Source of the DNA: JANSWY01 sp965228955
GTDB lineage: Bacteria > Bacteroidota > Bacteroidia > Cytophagales > Cyclobacteriaceae
Assembly (NCBI GenBank): GCA_965228955.1
Contig: OZ245848.1
Location: forward strand, 4,278,001 to 4,342,000
Length of the DNA stretch: 64,000 nucleotides
Direction of reading: 5' to 3'
This document shows positions 1 through 8,813 of this stretch, one piece after another. The notes below the pieces were generated by a model. The model made no database searches. It had not been told where the DNA came from and saw only the letters and a list, made by a program, of their open reading frames with translations. Position numbers and translations under genes: made by a program. Position 1 is the stretch's first letter. Each line of letters starts with the position of its first letter.

Positions 1-747
1 TTTGGTGATAATGAAGCTCCTGGAATGACTGGAGATGCACTTTCAATGAATCATATAAGAAGGATGAATGAGATCAGAAATAATCATGGTGGTTCAGACA
101 GGTTTGACTTTCTAGAATGGAAACCCAAGGAAAAATTGATGTCTGGTGGATTTAGAAGAATTGCTAACAATGCTTTTGGACCTGAATTATTGGTAAGTAA
201 TCTAATCATCGGTTCTGCCACAGGAAGGGGAGCATTCCTTAGACTGAAATCAAAGAATCCAGAGAAATACCAATTACTAAGAGAACAAATACTGCTTGCA
301 GCATTCGAGGAACATCAATTGGAATCTAAACCAAAACTGAATCGATTATTATTTGAACTAGGTCTTGATGTCAATGAGTCGTTCTCACTTGCCACACTAT
401 CTGAAGAAGAAGAACCAAATGTGAATTGGAGTCTGGGAGATGGAGACTTATATGAGCAAATCTATTTACAAGTACTTCACGACCTTTCAGAAAGTGATCC
501 TGAGATAAGAAAGATTCTTACAAATACACCAAGCCCTAATCCCATCTTCAACTGCCCCGACATTGTTCAAAACATCCAGCAATTGATCGATTATAAAATG
601 CTGCACCTCTACTATTTGAAAGGGAAACAAAAATATGAGGTCAATAAAGTTTACTATCCATTGGAAGTGGAGCGAGTTTTCGAGCTTGTAATGGAACCAG
701 TATCTGAGCCTTTAATAAATTATCTGAATCATAAAATTAATCAGTGA
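1..747 (+). CDS. Unrecognised protein, 5' end outside window
   Basis: The reading frame is already open at base 1 (first codons read FGDNEAPG) and ends at a TGA at 745-747, so only the C-terminal ~248 residues are seen. The first ATG in the window, at 25, need not be the true start. There is no membrane segment or signal peptide in the visible part. It is a mixed, mostly helical domain with an acidic stretch (LSEEEEP) near residue 135 and a Pro/Asn-rich turn followed by a helical tail. I do not recognise the family. The next gene on the same strand starts 90 bases on and has a signal peptide, so a functional link is not obvious. Confidence 0.75.
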   Translation, partial: FGDNEAPGMTGDALSMNHIRRMNEIRNNHGGSDRFDFLEWKPKEKLMSGGFRRIANNAFGPELLVSNLIIGSATGRGAFLRLKSKNPEKYQLLREQILLAAFEEHQLESKPKLNRLLFELGLDVNESFSLATLSEEEEPNVNWSLGDGDLYEQIYLQVLHDLSESDPEIRKILTNTPSPNPIFNCPDIVQNIQQLIDYKMLHLYYLKGKQKYEVNKVYYPLEVERVFELVMEPVSEPLINYLNHKINQ

Positions 748-837
748 TTTCAAGAGATCACATTTTCTCACTATTGTCCAAACGGATTTTTTACTTTGAA
801 ATCTACAACTATATTTAAGGAATTAAAGATGTAGATA

Positions 838-1764
838 ATGAAGAAAAATGTAGTCGGCCTACTTTTAACGGCTCTGTTATGCAGCAACGCATATTCCCAG
901 GACAATCCTCTTGTCGGAAGATGGGACATAGAAATTGAGTATCAGGATAAAAAAGTACCATCCTGGTTGGAAGTCAGGAGATCTGGATATACCACGATCA
1001 TTGGTCGATTTGTTTATTCCTCTGGAAGTGCCAGACCTGTGGCCAAAATCAAATATGATAGTGGGAAATTTAGTTTCAAGATTCCTCCTCAATGGGAACC
1101 AGAAAGAACGGAGTTGGAATTCATGGGTACCATCACAGAGTCAGGTTTGGAAGGTCAAATGACTTTTACTAACGGTGACACTTATAATTGGAGTGCCGTA
1201 AAGGCTCCAAAATTAAAAGATATTGAAGAACCAAATTGGGGTGAACCGATTAACCTTTTTAATGGTGAAAATCTAAAAGGATGGACCGCCGACAGAGAAG
1301 AAAATCAATGGATAGTCAAAGACGGAATTCTAACCAGTCCATCCAGTGGAGCAAATCTAATTTCAAATCAGAAATTCTGGGATTTTAAGGTGTCCACGGA
1401 ATTTAGGTACCAGGAAAATGGGAATAGTGGCATCTATCTTAGAGGAAGGTATGAAACTCAAATCTTTGATAGCAAAGAAATAGAGATTGATGATTTACAA
1501 TTTGGTGGAGTTTATGGTTTTCTGGAACCAAATTTCAACGCCGCAAAAGCTCCGGGGGAGTGGCAAAAAATGGAGATTACTTTAATAGGTAGACGAATTA
1601 CAGTAGTAGCCAATGGGATAACAGTCCTGGAAAATCAAATTATTCCAGGAATCACAGGAGGTGCACTCAATAGCAACGAAGGTGAGCCTGGACCATTTAT
1701 GCTTCAAGGGGATCATCAGCCCATAGAATTTAAATCCTTTGTGGTTACTCCAAGAATAGATTGA
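838..1764 (+). CDS. Secreted DUF1080 / 3-keto-disaccharide hydrolase-like protein
   Basis: 308 residues. Residues 1-20 form a signal peptide (hydrophobic core LLLTALLCSNAYS), so the product is exported. Residues ~22-130 are a beta-rich N-terminal module. Residues ~135-305 match the DUF1080 (3-keto-disaccharide hydrolase) jelly-roll: the opening FNGENLKGW, the NGNSGIYLRGRYE strand and the final EFKSF strand are typical. Members act in the periplasm or outside the cell on sugar derivatives and are abundant in Bacteroidota and Planctomycetes. No TonB/SusD or oxidoreductase partner lies next to it, so its substrate cannot be inferred. The ATG at 838 is the only start that retains the signal peptide. 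It ends at a strong intrinsic terminator. Confidence 0.85.
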   Translation: MKKNVVGLLLTALLCSNAYSQDNPLVGRWDIEIEYQDKKVPSWLEVRRSGYTTIIGRFVYSSGSARPVAKIKYDSGKFSFKIPPQWEPERTELEFMGTITESGLEGQMTFTNGDTYNWSAVKAPKLKDIEEPNWGEPINLFNGENLKGWTADREENQWIVKDGILTSPSSGANLISNQKFWDFKVSTEFRYQENGNSGIYLRGRYETQIFDSKEIEIDDLQFGGVYGFLEPNFNAAKAPGEWQKMEITLIGRRITVVANGITVLENQIIPGITGGALNSNEGEPGPFMLQGDHQPIEFKSFVVTPRID

Positions 1765-1771
1765 CCAACTT

Positions 1772-1818
1772 ATAAGGACTCTTTCACAGTTTGATAAAGG
1801 AAACAGTCCTTATTTTTT
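1772..1818 (+). terminator. Intrinsic terminator of the DUF1080 gene
   Basis: A perfect 9-base inverted repeat, ATAAGGACT (1772-1780) and AGTCCTTAT (1805-1813), is extended inwards by CTTT/AAAG and followed at once by a run of six T. It starts 8 bases after the stop codon of the plus-strand gene and overlaps the 3' end of the convergent gene. Confidence 0.75.
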
Positions 1819-3550
1819 CATTTTCAAATATTCGGAAAATGTAAAGCCCTGGGGAAAGATCAACAATTGAAACAACTCCCTTTTCGTCATCAATTTTAAC
1901 CTGGTCAAACATGTCTTTGCCCTGAAGATCATAGATGCGATATTCTGAATTTAATATATCATGACTGAGCACCAATCTATCGGAGGAAGGGTTAGGATAA
2001 ATCAATGGTCTTGAATGTTCATCCCACGCACTATTCACAATTCCTGCAACTAATCTAAAATGTATCTGACCTTTACTATCAAAACCACTTGAAGTGGTGA
2101 TTCTGGCTTTCAATTCATATGTTGCTGTTTCGTCATATTGATTCAGCGTCAACCGATAAAAGTTATTTTCTTTCACCGTACCACTCCAGCCTTCATGGAT
2201 ATCGGTGGCTACTATTTCTCCATTTTCAAGTAAGTAAACTGTATCCAGGTTCACTCTGTCCCATCCCTCCAAGTAATAGAAGGTAGCTTCATACTCACCT
2301 TGTCCCTGTACCAAATTGGTAATATCAATAGTCTTAAAAGGATCCTGGTTTGACATCTCTTCCCTATGCCACATTCCAACTACATCTCCATAATCCAGTG
2401 TTTCATCACGGACCCAATACCAGGCACTTGCTTCCCGTAAAGTCTGTAATCTTGAGGTATATAAATCGACATTCTCAGGAACATCTGCATCAAATCTTTG
2501 ATATTCCAGAAGTTCGATTAGGGTTAACTCATGATAAGGGTTTAAGGCTAATGCTTGTTCGAACAGTTCAATCGCCATCTCCAGATTTGTCCCTTTCATT
2601 GCTCGGGCAGAATCGTACAAGTCTCTACCATACTTTCTGGATTCATATGGGATATCAGAATATGCAGAAACAATTTCCTGATACGCATTCTCAGACCAGT
2701 TGAAAGGTAGCCACCTATCCTTATGCTGCATAAGGTCCCATCCTGCATGTACAAGTGTATCTGCAAATTGCCATCTGTAATAATCATATTCTGTTTCACC
2801 GGTCCAATCAGGAAAATTATCTCGGGCATCCTCTCTCCATCCATGCACTACGTCTATTGCATTAGAGACCCACTCTATCACATGAAAGAACTCGTGCAAC
2901 AGAGTTGGAAAACCATGTGTTTCTGAATTAACTGCTGCCATTCCTCTCGAAGGGCCATAAACCGCTCCTTTGATAATGGGGTATGCTCTGGCCAGTCCTC
3001 TTGCTGGGCTTCTGGTATTTGATAGTGTTATAAAGCTGTCGAAATTCTCTGTATTATTGAACCAATACGCCTCTAAGTCCAGGTGATCAGGATTGTCTGG
3101 AGCTAATTCTGAACCTTCATAATACCTGGAATGAGCACTGACTGTATCCATCTCCAAAGTCCATCCTCCGTCACTAAAACTTTCAATCACCTGTGCCATG
3201 ACATTGAAATTAACGAGCCACTCTAACTTTTGCTCTTCGGTTACGTCCACAAATACTTCTGAGCTTTCATCACTCTGAACCACTTCTCTTTCCACTACAA
3301 AGATTACTCCTATGCGGTGAACGTGTTCCGGAGAGATATCTCCAAGCTCCATTCGTTTCTCAACCGTTTCAATGATTTCAGGAAGCCAATCCCAATCTGA
3401 ACCTTCATCAATTTCTTGTTGGTAGATATCAATAGCGTCCTGATACCTTCCTTCGCTGAAAGCAACATGGCCGTCCCAGATTGATTGTGAATGTGCAACA
3501 AATGGCATTGCAATAGCCCATAGCAGTATAGTGGTGAAAAGATGACGCAT
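1784..3550 (-). CDS. T9SS-exported zincin-like metalloprotease candidate
   Basis: 588 residues. Signal peptide ~1-22. Residues 24-50 look like a TPR-type helical pair (FSEGRYQDAIDIY). A zinc-protease signature HEFFH lies at 219-223, directly after a hydrophobic stretch, as in HExxH zincins; a downstream Glu or His third ligand is plausible but I cannot fix it. Residues ~325-350 resemble another TPR, a beta-rich domain follows, and the C-terminal ~75 residues (YPNPSSDRLVLS, YDLQGK, LSPGLYIF) are a T9SS type A sorting domain. The product should therefore cross the outer membrane and be cell-surface attached or released. It is convergent with the DUF1080 gene. The family name is unknown to me; protease activity is inferred from the motif only. 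Confidence 0.75.
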   Translation of the reverse strand: MRHLFTTILLWAIAMPFVAHSQSIWDGHVAFSEGRYQDAIDIYQQEIDEGSDWDWLPEIIETVEKRMELGDISPEHVHRIGVIFVVEREVVQSDESSEVFVDVTEEQKLEWLVNFNVMAQVIESFSDGGWTLEMDTVSAHSRYYEGSELAPDNPDHLDLEAYWFNNTENFDSFITLSNTRSPARGLARAYPIIKGAVYGPSRGMAAVNSETHGFPTLLHEFFHVIEWVSNAIDVVHGWREDARDNFPDWTGETEYDYYRWQFADTLVHAGWDLMQHKDRWLPFNWSENAYQEIVSAYSDIPYESRKYGRDLYDSARAMKGTNLEMAIELFEQALALNPYHELTLIELLEYQRFDADVPENVDLYTSRLQTLREASAWYWVRDETLDYGDVVGMWHREEMSNQDPFKTIDITNLVQGQGEYEATFYYLEGWDRVNLDTVYLLENGEIVATDIHEGWSGTVKENNFYRLTLNQYDETATYELKARITTSSGFDSKGQIHFRLVAGIVNSAWDEHSRPLIYPNPSSDRLVLSHDILNSEYRIYDLQGKDMFDQVKIDDEKGVVSIVDLSPGLYIFRIFENEKIRTVSFIKL

Positions 3551-3623
3551 TTCCCTAGTTTTAATCCCTTATATAATTTAATAAAAATCAAGGAAATACG
3601 CTACTGTACTAAATAAGCTTGAG

Positions 3624-3923
3624 TCATTTACGCTTTAAACATAAATCTATGCAATCAAGCATATCTGAGAGCTCTGGTAATGCTAAATTGTAAGAAATCT
3701 CTCTCCCCTGTCTTTTTGCCTCAACAATACCTGATCTTTTGAGAATTCCAAGATGATGAGAAACAAGTGGTTGATCCAGCCCTAAGATTTCTGACACAGT
3801 GGAGACATTCAATACTTTCTCTTCCACCAGGAGGTTAAGAATTCGCAATCTTATGGGATGCGCAATTGACTTGAACACATCGCTGGCGTATTCGAGCTCT
3901 TCTTCATTAAATCTTTCCGACAT
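3624..3923 (-). CDS. ArsR/SmtB-family transcriptional repressor
   Basis: 99 residues, the usual length for a single-domain ArsR winged-helix protein. Residues 12-35 (FKSIAHPIRLRILNLL) are the conserved N-terminal helices, 43-65 (VSEILGLDQPLVSHHLGILK) the helix-turn-helix, and 66-82 (GIVEAKRQGREISYNL) the wing. The CxC metal motif of ArsR/CadC helix 3 is absent; two Cys sit in the C-terminal helix (DCIDLCLK), so metal, thiol or no ligand are all possible. The gene stands alone. A palindrome begins 2 bases upstream of the start codon, which suggests autorepression. Its targets could include the neighbouring kinase operon or the T9SS protein gene downstream. Confidence 0.9.
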   Translation of the reverse strand: MSERFNEEELEYASDVFKSIAHPIRLRILNLLVEEKVLNVSTVSEILGLDQPLVSHHLGILKRSGIVEAKRQGREISYNLALPELSDMLDCIDLCLKRK

Positions 3924-3924
3924 T

Positions 3925-3960
3925 GGTTTGTGTAATTAGTTTATACAACTAATACAAACC
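3925..3960. promoter_or_regulatory. Palindromic operator candidate at the arsR-like start
   Basis: Nested inverted repeats: outer arms GGTTTGT (3925-3931) and ACAAACC (3954-3960), inner arms ATTAGT (3935-3940) and ACTAAT (3948-3953). The site touches the 5' end of the ArsR-family gene, where a self-repressor would block transcription or translation start. Binding is inferred, not shown. Confidence 0.55.
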
Positions 3961-3998
3961 CATATTTTTTCAAAAAAGTTGCACTCAGTGAAATTATC

Positions 3999-5825
3999 TC
4001 AGTTCTTAACTGTTTGAGGTTGAAACTTTATCGAATTTAATTTCTTACATAACTCACAAAAAGTAAATGGTTTATTAAGGACAAAAGCCATTCCGCAGTT
4101 CATGTAATAATTTACTTCTTGCTTAAATGCATTTGCCGTTAAAGCGGCAATCACAGGTTTTTCGTTCTCATCTTTATAATGATCCAGAATTTTACTGGTT
4201 GCTTCTATTCCATTCATCAGTGGCATATTGATATCCATTAAAATCACATCATACCATTCAGTGGTAGCCTTGTTGTATGCCTCCAATCCGTTTTCAACCA
4301 ATTCGACATGACGGAAATCGTTTGAACTGAACATTTTGGAGATAATTAGCCTATTAACTTCATTATCCTCCGCGATTAAAATTCTTAATTTTTGAAGGAC
4401 TGAAACATCTAAATGACCACAACTTGAATCGGTTTCTGCTTCAGATACTAATAGTGGTATTTGAAATTGAAATTCTGTTCCACTACCATGTTGACTTTTG
4501 AATGAAATCGATCCGCCTAATAAATGAATTAACTGTTTAGTAATGGCTAGTCCAAGTCCAGTCCCTTCAATAGCTACCTCATCAACTCGATAGAACTCAT
4601 CAAATAATTGGTCTTGCTTATCATCTGGAATTCCAATACCGGTATCAGAAACCTTAAATAAGATTGAGGAACTATTACTGTCTCTGTATGTTTCAGTGAC
4701 ACTTACTTGTATTTCACCTTCATTAGTGAATTTAATAGCATTATTAACCAGGTTGATGATAATTTGCTTCAACCTTAATACATCGGATTCAACAAATTCC
4801 GGTAGGTCCTGGTCTAGTTTACATGTGAATTTTATGGGCTTATTAGACTGATGCAGTCTAATATCAAGTAACTCAAATACTTGACGCAATTCCTCTTTTA
4901 GATTAAACGTAGAGAATTTGAGAGAGATCTTTTCCCCTTCTATTTCAGAAAGGTCTAAAACTTCATTTACTAAACCCAGTAAAATAGCATTACTACTCTG
5001 AAGCTTCTCAACAAAATTCATTTGATCTCCACTTAGGGAAGTAGTGGCTAGTAAATCGGTAAGACCAATAATTCCGTTCAATGGCGTTCTGATTTCGTGA
5101 CTCATATTCGCCAGAAATTTACTTTTTAACTCACTAGCTTTCTTTAGCTGGACATTCTTAGATTCTACCTGTTTGTTAACTTCCTCTAAATGGTTATTTA
5201 CATTTTTTAATTTTGCCTTACTTTCTGTTAGCTTGAATCTCACCTTAATTAATTGGCGGATATAATACATTATCACAAAAAATAAGCTCAAAGTAATAGC
5301 GCATATATTGAGTACTAAAAACCAAAGGGAGAACTCCGGAAGTGAAGGTGGTTTCAAATACATTCTAAAATGGCTATCGCAGCATGCCATTAACACTGTC
5401 AGTACAACAAATAGTGAAAGCCAGACATATATTACTGCTTTTTTTCGACATGTCAGTGCTGCGGCTAAAGCGAAAAAGGACCACACCATGACACATCCGG
5501 AGGATTGAAATCCCCCTAAGGACATTTGAAATAAAAATGGCAAAATGAGGCTTATTCCAATTTGAACCTGCTGAAATATCCTGTATCGTTGGCTTTTTCG
5601 AAAATAGATCAAATTGGCCACTGTAATCACTACATAACCGATAGGTATTGCTGTAGGAAAGTGTAAACCAAAATATAAAGTTATGATACACCAAATTAAT
5701 CCACCCAGGCACATGAACACGGCAAGAAAAAGTAGTAGTGATATAATTTCTTGTTCTCGTTTAGAGAATTTGTCTGTGCCACCAAGGGATCTAATACCCT
5801 TGCGAAGGTTCATTGCAATTTCCAT
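3999..5825 (-). CDS. Membrane hybrid histidine kinase with receiver domain
   Basis: 608 residues. About six transmembrane helices span ~27-190, a coiled coil 195-235, then a HisKA domain with phospho-acceptor His243 (NMSHEIRTPLNG). The HATPase has N-box NNAIKF (361-366), G1 DTGIGIP (394-400) and G2 GTGLGLA (421-427). A C-terminal receiver at ~480-598 has Asp531 as the acceptor (DVILMDINMP). The sensor part is a membrane domain without a periplasmic loop large enough for a classical ligand domain. It is the last gene of the chemosensory operon, 20 bases after a CheY gene, so it may feed phosphate into, or take it from, that pathway. No HPt domain is fused; CheA has one. Confidence 0.9.
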   Translation of the reverse strand: MEIAMNLRKGIRSLGGTDKFSKREQEIISLLLFLAVFMCLGGLIWCIITLYFGLHFPTAIPIGYVVITVANLIYFRKSQRYRIFQQVQIGISLILPFLFQMSLGGFQSSGCVMVWSFFALAAALTCRKKAVIYVWLSLFVVLTVLMACCDSHFRMYLKPPSLPEFSLWFLVLNICAITLSLFFVIMYYIRQLIKVRFKLTESKAKLKNVNNHLEEVNKQVESKNVQLKKASELKSKFLANMSHEIRTPLNGIIGLTDLLATTSLSGDQMNFVEKLQSSNAILLGLVNEVLDLSEIEGEKISLKFSTFNLKEELRQVFELLDIRLHQSNKPIKFTCKLDQDLPEFVESDVLRLKQIIINLVNNAIKFTNEGEIQVSVTETYRDSNSSSILFKVSDTGIGIPDDKQDQLFDEFYRVDEVAIEGTGLGLAITKQLIHLLGGSISFKSQHGSGTEFQFQIPLLVSEAETDSSCGHLDVSVLQKLRILIAEDNEVNRLIISKMFSSNDFRHVELVENGLEAYNKATTEWYDVILMDINMPLMNGIEATSKILDHYKDENEKPVIAALTANAFKQEVNYYMNCGMAFVLNKPFTFCELCKKLNSIKFQPQTVKN

Positions 5826-5845
5826 AGCTAAGAAATTATAAAATA

Positions 5846-6226
5846 TTAAGCGGCCTTCACCTGACTGTTGCTCAACATTTCATCTATATCTCCAACTAAT
5901 CCATCTTTTGTAAACGGTTTGGTAACATAACCAATCGCACCTAGTTCTATTCCCTTAGCTTTCATTGAATCTTGGCCTACAGCACTTACAATTACTATTT
6001 TGCACTCCAGGCTTCCTTTGCTTAATGCTTTTAACACCTCAAGGCCCAACATATCAGGCATTACATTATCAAGCGTGATTAGATCAGGTTCCAGGTCGTA
6101 TGCTAAATCTATGGCTTGTTCGCCATTTGCGGCTTCACCTACGATTTCATAATCGCCAGATTCTAATGATTCTCTTACCAAAGATCTCATGTAAGATGAA
6201 TCGTCAACTATCAATACTCTTTTCAT
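5846..6226 (-). CDS. cheY: CheY-like response regulator (second copy)
   Basis: 126 residues, one receiver domain. Acidic pocket VDDS (7-10), phospho-acceptor Asp53 (LITLDNVMPD), the switch Ser in IVIVSAVG and the conserved Lys in YVTKPF. No output domain, so it acts by protein-protein contact. It is closely similar in layout to the other CheY in the operon (LEPDLITLD versus LKPDLITLD), which suggests duplication. One copy may signal to the motor while the other acts as a phosphate sink, but which is which cannot be told from sequence. It lies 10 bases after cheR. Confidence 0.9.
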   Translation of the reverse strand: MKRVLIVDDSSYMRSLVRESLESGDYEIVGEAANGEQAIDLAYDLEPDLITLDNVMPDMLGLEVLKALSKGSLECKIVIVSAVGQDSMKAKGIELGAIGYVTKPFTKDGLVGDIDEMLSNSQVKAA

Positions 6227-6236
6227 TTTTAAATAT

Positions 6237-7091
6237 TTAGGATTGGTATAATATTTTTTCTTCTTTCATTTGATAGACTCTATTGTCCGAATTGTATGCT
6301 GTAATTAAATTTCTTGATTCATCCGGAAGCATGTCGTAATATCCAAGTATTAGGAATCCTCCAGGTTTTAATGCAGACAGGAGTTTTTTTAGAACCATCA
6401 TCTTGAGCTCATCGTCAAAGTAGATCATTACGTTTCTGCAAAAGATCAGATTGTACCTATCTTCAATGGTATCAGATGCCAGATTATGGTTTTTAAAACT
6501 GCAGATTCGCTGAAACCTCTTAATGATTTGCATGTTTCGTCCGTCAGATTCAAACATCTCCTTGAGATTACTATTCACCAGAAATTTTTTAAATGCCTGC
6601 TGATATTTTTTTTCAAGTACAGCTGAATATTTCCCAATAGTTGCTTTTTCTAATGCTCGCTTACTAATGTCAGTACCCAAAAGATTCGTTTTAATTTCAA
6701 GGTTATTCTTATGAACGATGTAGGACATTGAATAGACCTCTTCACCAGTGGAGCATCCGGCATGCCAAATATTGATGCTAGATTCATGCTTTTGAGACAA
6801 TAAAAGCTCTTCCACAACCGTCCAGATTTCAGGATTTCTGAATAGCTCCGTTAAATTGACAGTAAGGTCATCCAGGCATGATTTAAAAAAATCTCTTTTC
6901 TCCAGCAATAATGACCAAAGGTCAATTAGGGAATCTAAGTTGTGCTTCCCCATTAGTCTGGCAAACCCTCTCTTTAATGATTTCGACTCATATCTTGTAA
7001 AATCAATGCCAAATCTTATTTTTATGGCATTAGTCAATGCTTTCAGTTCTTCATCAGTGATTTCCTCGTATATCTTCTTTGTCTGACTCAT
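6237..7091 (-). CDS. cheR: Chemoreceptor glutamate methyltransferase CheR
   Basis: 284 residues, full length for CheR. Residues 8-60 form the helical CheR N-domain. The SAM-binding Rossmann domain follows with AGCSTGEE at 111-118 and the late motif YNLIFCRNVMIYF. It methylates Glu residues on the MCP adaptation region using SAM and opposes CheB. The usual TxFFR sequence reads NLTELFR here, a conservative variation. It has no C-terminal TPR, as expected for the basic type. It starts 1 base after the cheA stop codon. Confidence 0.93.
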   Translation of the reverse strand: MSQTKKIYEEITDEELKALTNAIKIRFGIDFTRYESKSLKRGFARLMGKHNLDSLIDLWSLLLEKRDFFKSCLDDLTVNLTELFRNPEIWTVVEELLLSQKHESSINIWHAGCSTGEEVYSMSYIVHKNNLEIKTNLLGTDISKRALEKATIGKYSAVLEKKYQQAFKKFLVNSNLKEMFESDGRNMQIIKRFQRICSFKNHNLASDTIEDRYNLIFCRNVMIYFDDELKMMVLKKLLSALKPGGFLILGYYDMLPDESRNLITAYNSDNRVYQMKEEKILYQS

Positions 7092-7092
7092 A

Positions 7093-8811
7093 CTATTCTG
7101 ATACAGCTAATTTTTTTTCACTTTGAAGCTTATCTCCAATGGCAGCAACATTTAGGACCATACAAACATTTCCATTTCCCAGTATTGTTGCTCCACTAAA
7201 TAGAGGATTTTGATCAACTGGTTTATGAAGTGGCTTCTCTACTATTTCCTTTTGTTGTAAAAGTTTATCAACCACCAGACCAATCATCCTATTGTTATAG
7301 TTAAGAATCACAGCGTTTATCTTTTTTGTCTCTTTCGGGAGTTGGTTAAATGATCTCTGAAGAGGCTTGGAATCAATGATTGACAAATCGGATTCAAATA
7401 AGTCCTGCAGGAAGACCAGCATTATAGTCTGTCCCAGGTAGTTAGTCATTAGACCATCGCCTACCTCAAATATATCTGTTGGTTTTAATGAAACTACTGC
7501 GATGGTACTTGTAAGTGGTATAGCAAATTCTTGTCCTTTCTGCTCAAAGAGCAATGAACCTTTCACTGACATTGAAGTAGGTAACCTAAGCTTAAATTGA
7601 GATCCTTGGCCAGGATTAGTGAAGATATTAATCTGACCACCAATAGATTCAACAGATTTCTTAACTACATCCATTCCAATTCCCCTTCCTGAGATATCAG
7701 TAACTTCTTTAGCGCTTGAAAAGCCAGATTCAAATATTAAATTGATGGCTTCTTGCTCCCCAATGGAATTAGCGTATTCTTTAGAGATTATATTTTTTTC
7801 AATCGCTTTTTCTAAAATGGATTGAGCATCTAAACCTTTGCCGTCATCCTCTACTGAAATAATAACCGAATCTCTATCATTCTCCGCTCTTAAAGTAACA
7901 TTACCTGTCTCTGACTTCCCAAGTCTCAACCTTTCATCAGGAGACTCAATTCCATGACTAATTGCATTTCGAACCAGGTGAATCAATGAATCGCTGATAC
8001 CTTTTAATATATTTCTATCAATTTCTATATCCGATCCCTCGAAATGCATACTGACTTTTTTATTTTCGGCCATAGAAATGTCTCGACTTATTCTATGAAA
8101 CTTTGTGAATAGTTCATCCACCTGAACAAGTCGCGCATCCATGATTGCATACTGGATATCTGAGGTTATTCGATTAAGCCTTTTAAAGTTTGTTTTGGTA
8201 TTGGAATGGTTTTCTTTGTTGGCTATGACTGTATCTTTTTCAATGATCAGCTCACCAACAAGATTCATAAGATGATCCAGTTTTTTTACAGGAATTTGGA
8301 TTTGGTCAGAAAAATTGATTTTCTCAGATTTCTCACTGTCATCAATGTCTAACTCTGGTTCTTCTATAGAAACTTCACTCGTAGAATCAATTATTTCATC
8401 TATCTGACCGGCATCTTCTTCTATTTCAATTTTGGCTTCCTCCAGATACAAATCCAACTTTGCTACAAGCCCCTTGTAACTTACTTTATCCTCAGATGTT
8501 AGAGAGCCTATTAGTTCAGAGAGTTTATCATTTGCTCTGAAGAAGAGGTTAAATAGTTCTTCATCCATTTCAATTTTTTTCTCTCTTACCAGATCAAGAA
8601 TATCTTCCATTACATGGCTTAATTCACCCACTGCTTCAATTCCTAAAGCCATAGAATTACCCTTAAGTGTATGAACGATTCTAAAAATTGATTCCAGTGT
8701 CTTTTTCTTACCTGGATTGCTCTCTAATTCGGTGAATAATCTATTTAGGTCATCATGAGACTGAATTGCTTCAGCCGCAAACATTTGTATATGTTTATTA
8801 TTTTCAGTCAC
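7093..8811 (-). CDS. cheA: Chemotaxis histidine kinase CheA
   Basis: 572 residues. P1/HPt domain 1-105 with phosphorylatable His47 (IVHTLKGN). The P1-P3 linker (~105-170) is short and very acidic, and I see no folded P2 CheY-docking domain. P3 dimerisation helices ~172-235. P4 ATPase ~240-375 with HLVRNAISHG, EDDGKGLD and GRGIGMDVV. P5 CheW-like domain ~380-515, then a short tail. It couples MCP/CheW arrays to the CheY and CheB receivers. Lack of P2 means the receivers must dock on P1 directly. Gaps to its neighbours are 1-2 bases, so translation is coupled. Confidence 0.94.
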   Translation of the reverse strand: MTENNKHIQMFAAEAIQSHDDLNRLFTELESNPGKKKTLESIFRIVHTLKGNSMALGIEAVGELSHVMEDILDLVREKKIEMDEELFNLFFRANDKLSELIGSLTSEDKVSYKGLVAKLDLYLEEAKIEIEEDAGQIDEIIDSTSEVSIEEPELDIDDSEKSEKINFSDQIQIPVKKLDHLMNLVGELIIEKDTVIANKENHSNTKTNFKRLNRITSDIQYAIMDARLVQVDELFTKFHRISRDISMAENKKVSMHFEGSDIEIDRNILKGISDSLIHLVRNAISHGIESPDERLRLGKSETGNVTLRAENDRDSVIISVEDDGKGLDAQSILEKAIEKNIISKEYANSIGEQEAINLIFESGFSSAKEVTDISGRGIGMDVVKKSVESIGGQINIFTNPGQGSQFKLRLPTSMSVKGSLLFEQKGQEFAIPLTSTIAVVSLKPTDIFEVGDGLMTNYLGQTIMLVFLQDLFESDLSIIDSKPLQRSFNQLPKETKKINAVILNYNNRMIGLVVDKLLQQKEIVEKPLHKPVDQNPLFSGATILGNGNVCMVLNVAAIGDKLQSEKKLAVSE

Positions 8812-8813
8812 AA

